Notes under the pieces: model-generated | What the model was told of the DNA's origin: nothing | Databases searched by the model: none | The model's input: only the letters and a program-made list of their open reading frames with translations | From: Arthrobacter sp. FB24 | GTDB lineage: Bacteria > Actinomycetota > Actinomycetes > Actinomycetales > Micrococcaceae | Direction: 5' to 3' | DNA: 64,000 nt | Assembly: GCF_000196235.1 (NCBI RefSeq) | Contig: NC_008541.1 | Span: 1,550,001-1,614,000, forward strand | In this document: positions 61,879 to 64,000 of the stretch, piece after piece | Numbering within the stretch: the first letter of the stretch is position 1 | Layout: the number at the start of each line of letters is the position of its first letter | Program-made: the position numbers and the translations under genes

Positions 61879-63570
61879 ATGACCCAAACCGCCCTTCCCG
61901 GCCTTGTCACGCCACCGAAACTTCTCAAGGACACCCTGCGGATCGTTCCGCTCGGCGGCCTGGGGGAGATCGGCCGCAACATGACCGTTTTCGAAATCGA
62001 CGGCAAGCTGCTGATCGTCGACTGCGGTGTCCTCTTCCCGGAGGAGACCCAGCCCGGCGTCGACCTGATCCTGCCCGATTTCTCCTACATCGAGAAGCGC
62101 CTCGATGACATCGTCGCCGTCGTCCTGACGCACGGCCACGAGGACCACATCGGTGCCGTTCCGTACCTGCTGCGCCTCCGCGCCGACATCCCCCTGGTGG
62201 GTTCCCAGCTGACGCTCGCCCTTATCGAGGCGAAGCTGCAGGAACACCGGATCAAGCCGATCACCCAGACCGTCACCGAGGGACAGGTGCAGAAGTTCGG
62301 CCCGTTCGAATGCGAATTCGTGGCCGTCAACCACTCCATCCCTGACGCCCTGGCAGTGTTCCTCCGTACCTCCGGCGGCACCGTACTGCACACCGGTGAC
62401 TTCAAGATGGACCAGCTTCCGCTGGACGGCCGCATCACTGACCTCCGCCATTTCGCCAAGCTGGGCGAAGAAGGCGTGGACCTGTTCATGTCGGACTCCA
62501 CAAACGCCGACGTGCCGGGCTTCACCACCGCGGAGAAGGAAATCGGCCCCACCCTGGACCGTCTCTTCGGCCAGGCGTCCAAGCGCCTGATCGTCGCGTC
62601 CTTCTCCTCGCACGTGCACCGGGTCCAGCAGGTCCTGGACGCTGCGGCCAACCATAACCGCAAGGTTGCGTTCGTGGGCCGCTCGATGGTCCGCAACATG
62701 GCCATCGCCGAGAAGCTCGGCTACCTCGACGTGCCCCCGGGCATCCTGGTTGACATCAAGAACATCGACAACCTGCCGGACAACCGCGTGGTGCTGATGT
62801 CCACCGGGTCCCAGGGCGAGCCGATGGCTGCCCTGTCCCGCATGGCCAACGGTGACCACCGCGTCGTCGTCGGCCAGGGCGACACCGTGATCCTGGCCTC
62901 CAGCCTGATCCCGGGCAACGAGAACGCGGTCTTCCGCATCATCAACGGCCTCCTCAAGCTCGGCGCCGATGTCATCCACAAGGGCAACGCCAAGGTCCAC
63001 GTGTCCGGCCACGCCGCAGCCGGGGAACTGCTGTACTGCTACAACATCCTGGAACCGCTGAACGCGATGCCGGTGCACGGCGAGACGCGGCACCTGATTG
63101 CCAACGGCAAGATCGCCCTCGAGTCCGGCGTGCCGGACGAGAGCATCCTGCTGGCGGACAACGGCACTGTGATCGACCTCCGGGACCACCAGGCCGACGT
63201 CGTGGGCCAGGTCGAGGTGGGCTACGTCTACGTTGACGGCTCCAGCGTCGGCGAAGTCACGGAAGCTGACCTCAAGGACCGCCAGACCCTTGGCGATGAA
63301 GGCTTCATCTCCATTATCACCGTGATCCACCGCGCCACCGGCAAGGTGGTCTCCGGACCGGAAATCCACGCCCGCGGTGTGGCTGAGGACGATTCCGTTT
63401 TCGACGAAATCATTCCCAAGATCAATGCTGCGCTGGAAGAGGCCGTGCTGAACCATACGGACCACACCACGCACCAGCTCCAGCAGGTTGTCCGCCGTGT
63501 TGTCGGCACGTGGGTCAACCGCAAGCTTCGCCGCAAGCCCATGATCATTCCGGTGGTGCTGGAGGCGTAA
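61879..63570 (+). CDS. rnj: Ribonuclease J
   Basis: A 563-aa metallo-beta-lactamase/beta-CASP RNase with endo- and 5'-3' exo-activity. IVPLGGLGEIGRNMTVFEIDGKLLIVDCGVLFP, zinc motif HGHEDH near residue 85 in VVLTHGHEDHIGAVPYLLR, HTGDFKMDQLPLDG, SDSTNADVPGFTTAEKEIGPTL, beta-CASP ASFSSHVHRVQQVLDAA, STGSQGEPMAALSRMA, HVSGHAAAGEL and PVHGETRHL. GGAAAG precedes the ATG. Order dapA-rnj-ftsK is typical of actinobacteria. Confidence 0.97.
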   Translation: MTQTALPGLVTPPKLLKDTLRIVPLGGLGEIGRNMTVFEIDGKLLIVDCGVLFPEETQPGVDLILPDFSYIEKRLDDIVAVVLTHGHEDHIGAVPYLLRLRADIPLVGSQLTLALIEAKLQEHRIKPITQTVTEGQVQKFGPFECEFVAVNHSIPDALAVFLRTSGGTVLHTGDFKMDQLPLDGRITDLRHFAKLGEEGVDLFMSDSTNADVPGFTTAEKEIGPTLDRLFGQASKRLIVASFSSHVHRVQQVLDAAANHNRKVAFVGRSMVRNMAIAEKLGYLDVPPGILVDIKNIDNLPDNRVVLMSTGSQGEPMAALSRMANGDHRVVVGQGDTVILASSLIPGNENAVFRIINGLLKLGADVIHKGNAKVHVSGHAAAGELLYCYNILEPLNAMPVHGETRHLIANGKIALESGVPDESILLADNGTVIDLRDHQADVVGQVEVGYVYVDGSSVGEVTEADLKDRQTLGDEGFISIITVIHRATGKVVSGPEIHARGVAEDDSVFDEIIPKINAALEEAVLNHTDHTTHQLQQVVRRVVGTWVNRKLRRKPMIIPVVLEA

Positions 63571-63586
63571 GCGCCTGGGATTGTTT

Positions 63587-63648
63587 GACGGGTCCCTCCC
63601 CGCAGGAAAGCAGGCCCCCGGGCCGCGGACTGCGGGGAGGGTCCCGTC
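63587..63648 (+). terminator. Terminator hairpin after rnj
   Basis: GACGGG-T-CCCTCCCCGCAG pairs with CTGCGGGGAGGG-T-CCCGTC, followed by GTTTAA. One T-T mismatch in an otherwise perfect 18-bp stem. Confidence 0.85.
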
Positions 63649-63754
63649 GTTTAAGCCGGGCGAGGCCCCCCGGAGACGCTGGGCCCAGCCGTCCCGTCCG
63701 CAACATGCATGCCGGAACGCCCCGGAAATCCGGGGTTTTTGGCCGCACTTCGGG

Positions 63755-63760
63755 TACCGT
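63755..63760 (+). promoter_or_regulatory. Putative -10 (TACCGT) for the leaderless ftsK-like gene
   Basis: TACCGT ends 7 nt before the ATG at 63768; no ribosome site is present. Confidence 0.4.
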
Positions 63761-63767
63761 GGCGGGT

Positions 63768-64000
63768 ATGGCGACACGTACCTCCTCCGCGCCTAGAGGC
63801 AACTCAAGCGGCAAATCAGGCAGCTCAGCGGGCAGGGGCTCCGGCTCCGCAACGTCCAAAACCGGCCGGACCGGAGGATCATCGGGCACGGCACGCACCC
63901 GCCAGATGGCCGCCGTCGAACCCCGGCAGCCGTGGCTCGTGCGGGTGGCCGCAGGCGCCTGGCTGGGAATAGGGCACGTTGTCGGCGGCGGCATCCGCCG
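63768..64000 (+). CDS. FtsK/SpoIIIE-like DNA translocase, N-terminus (partial)
   Basis: The frame opens MATRTSSAPRGNSSGKSG, continues with a Ser/Gly/Arg/Thr-rich disordered stretch, then RQPWLVRVAAGAWLGIGHVVGGGIRR where a first TM region begins, and runs off the window. Directly downstream of rnj the expected gene in actinobacteria is ftsK, and the N-terminus fits (basic low-complexity leader, then W-L-G-x-G-H-x-V-G-G). The catalytic part is outside the window, so this is a context-based call. Confidence 0.7.
   Translation, partial: MATRTSSAPRGNSSGKSGSSAGRGSGSATSKTGRTGGSSGTARTRQMAAVEPRQPWLVRVAAGAWLGIGHVVGGGIR

Noticed and set aside
61372-63777. 801-aa minus-strand open frame
   Set aside because: Shadow of dapA and rnj, both secure plus-strand genes.
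1-64000. rRNA, tRNA, insertion sequences, prophage or a defence island
   Set aside because: I searched by eye for rRNA-like blocks, cloverleaf ends, transposase motifs, terminal inverted repeats and phage or defence domains, and found none beyond the isolated trypco1 and HNH proteins. A tRNA scan would be more reliable than my reading.

Overview
The window is a high-GC chromosomal segment from an actinobacterium, most likely Micrococcaceae (Arthrobacter/Pseudarthrobacter type). This rests on protein signatures and gene order read by eye, not on a database search. Supporting points are a short actinobacterial NusA, an IF2 with a long Ala/Pro/Gly/Arg-rich linker, the order dxr-rip1-ispG-GNAT-proS, the order dapB...dapA-rnj-ftsK, many GTG starts, and many apparent leaderless promoters. 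I see no rRNA, tRNA, IS element, prophage or CRISPR array. Almost everything is chromosomal core plus ordinary accessory genes.

Layout. 1-1.5 kb: the end of a CoA-transferase B subunit, a MaoC hydratase and a CitE-like CoA lyase, an arrangement like the leucine/itaconate module. 1.6-7.8 kb: a universal stress protein and a tripartite tricarboxylate transporter (tctC-tctB-tctA) on the minus strand, divergent from a CitA/DcuS-type sensor kinase and its regulator. 7.8-9.3 kb: a lipase-maturation-factor-like membrane protein. 9.35-18.6 kb: the MEP isoprenoid genes dxr and ispG with the M50 site-2 protease, interrupted by a SatD-like regulator with its membrane partner and a YciI protein, then a GNAT protein, a lipoprotein and proS. 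18.6-24 kb: a TSUP permease, a PLP decarboxylase, an APH(6)-like kinase, a VIT1-type transporter and a DUF4439 protein. 24.1-47.7 kb: the translation and RNA-processing region rimP-nusA-ylxR-infB-rbfA, truB, ribF, rpsO, pnp and an M16 peptidase. It is interspersed with a ScyD-like secreted protein, a deaminase, a thioredoxin, a trypco1-domain protein, an aminotransferase, a DUF222/HNH protein, a P-loop kinase, a DUF937 protein and the kynurenine genes kynA-kynU. 47.7-49.8 kb: two small orphan proteins and a LuxR-type regulator. 49.8-57.8 kb: molybdenum cofactor genes (moaD, moaA, moeA, moaC, mog, moaE) around an OmpR-type two-component system and a membrane-anchored molybdopterin oxidoreductase. 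57.8-64 kb: dapB, a small membrane protein, a membrane acyltransferase, a small gene under an apparent LexA-controlled promoter, dapA, rnj and the start of an ftsK-like gene.

The most interesting signals are regulatory. (i) A LexA-type box (TCGAAT-ATAT-GTTCGA) fills the spacer of a leaderless promoter for an unrecognised 152-aa gene at 60391. (ii) Four ATCAGCT-type repeats at exact 28-bp steps lead into the leaderless promoter of the SatD-like regulator. (iii) Four tiny ORFs chained by stop/start overlaps connect ylxR to the infB leader. (iv) A -10-like hexamer lies exactly 6-7 nt before the start codon of many genes. (v) A structured leader with a 12-codon ORF precedes proS. The unit boundaries and starts given here are readings from the sequence; none has been tested.
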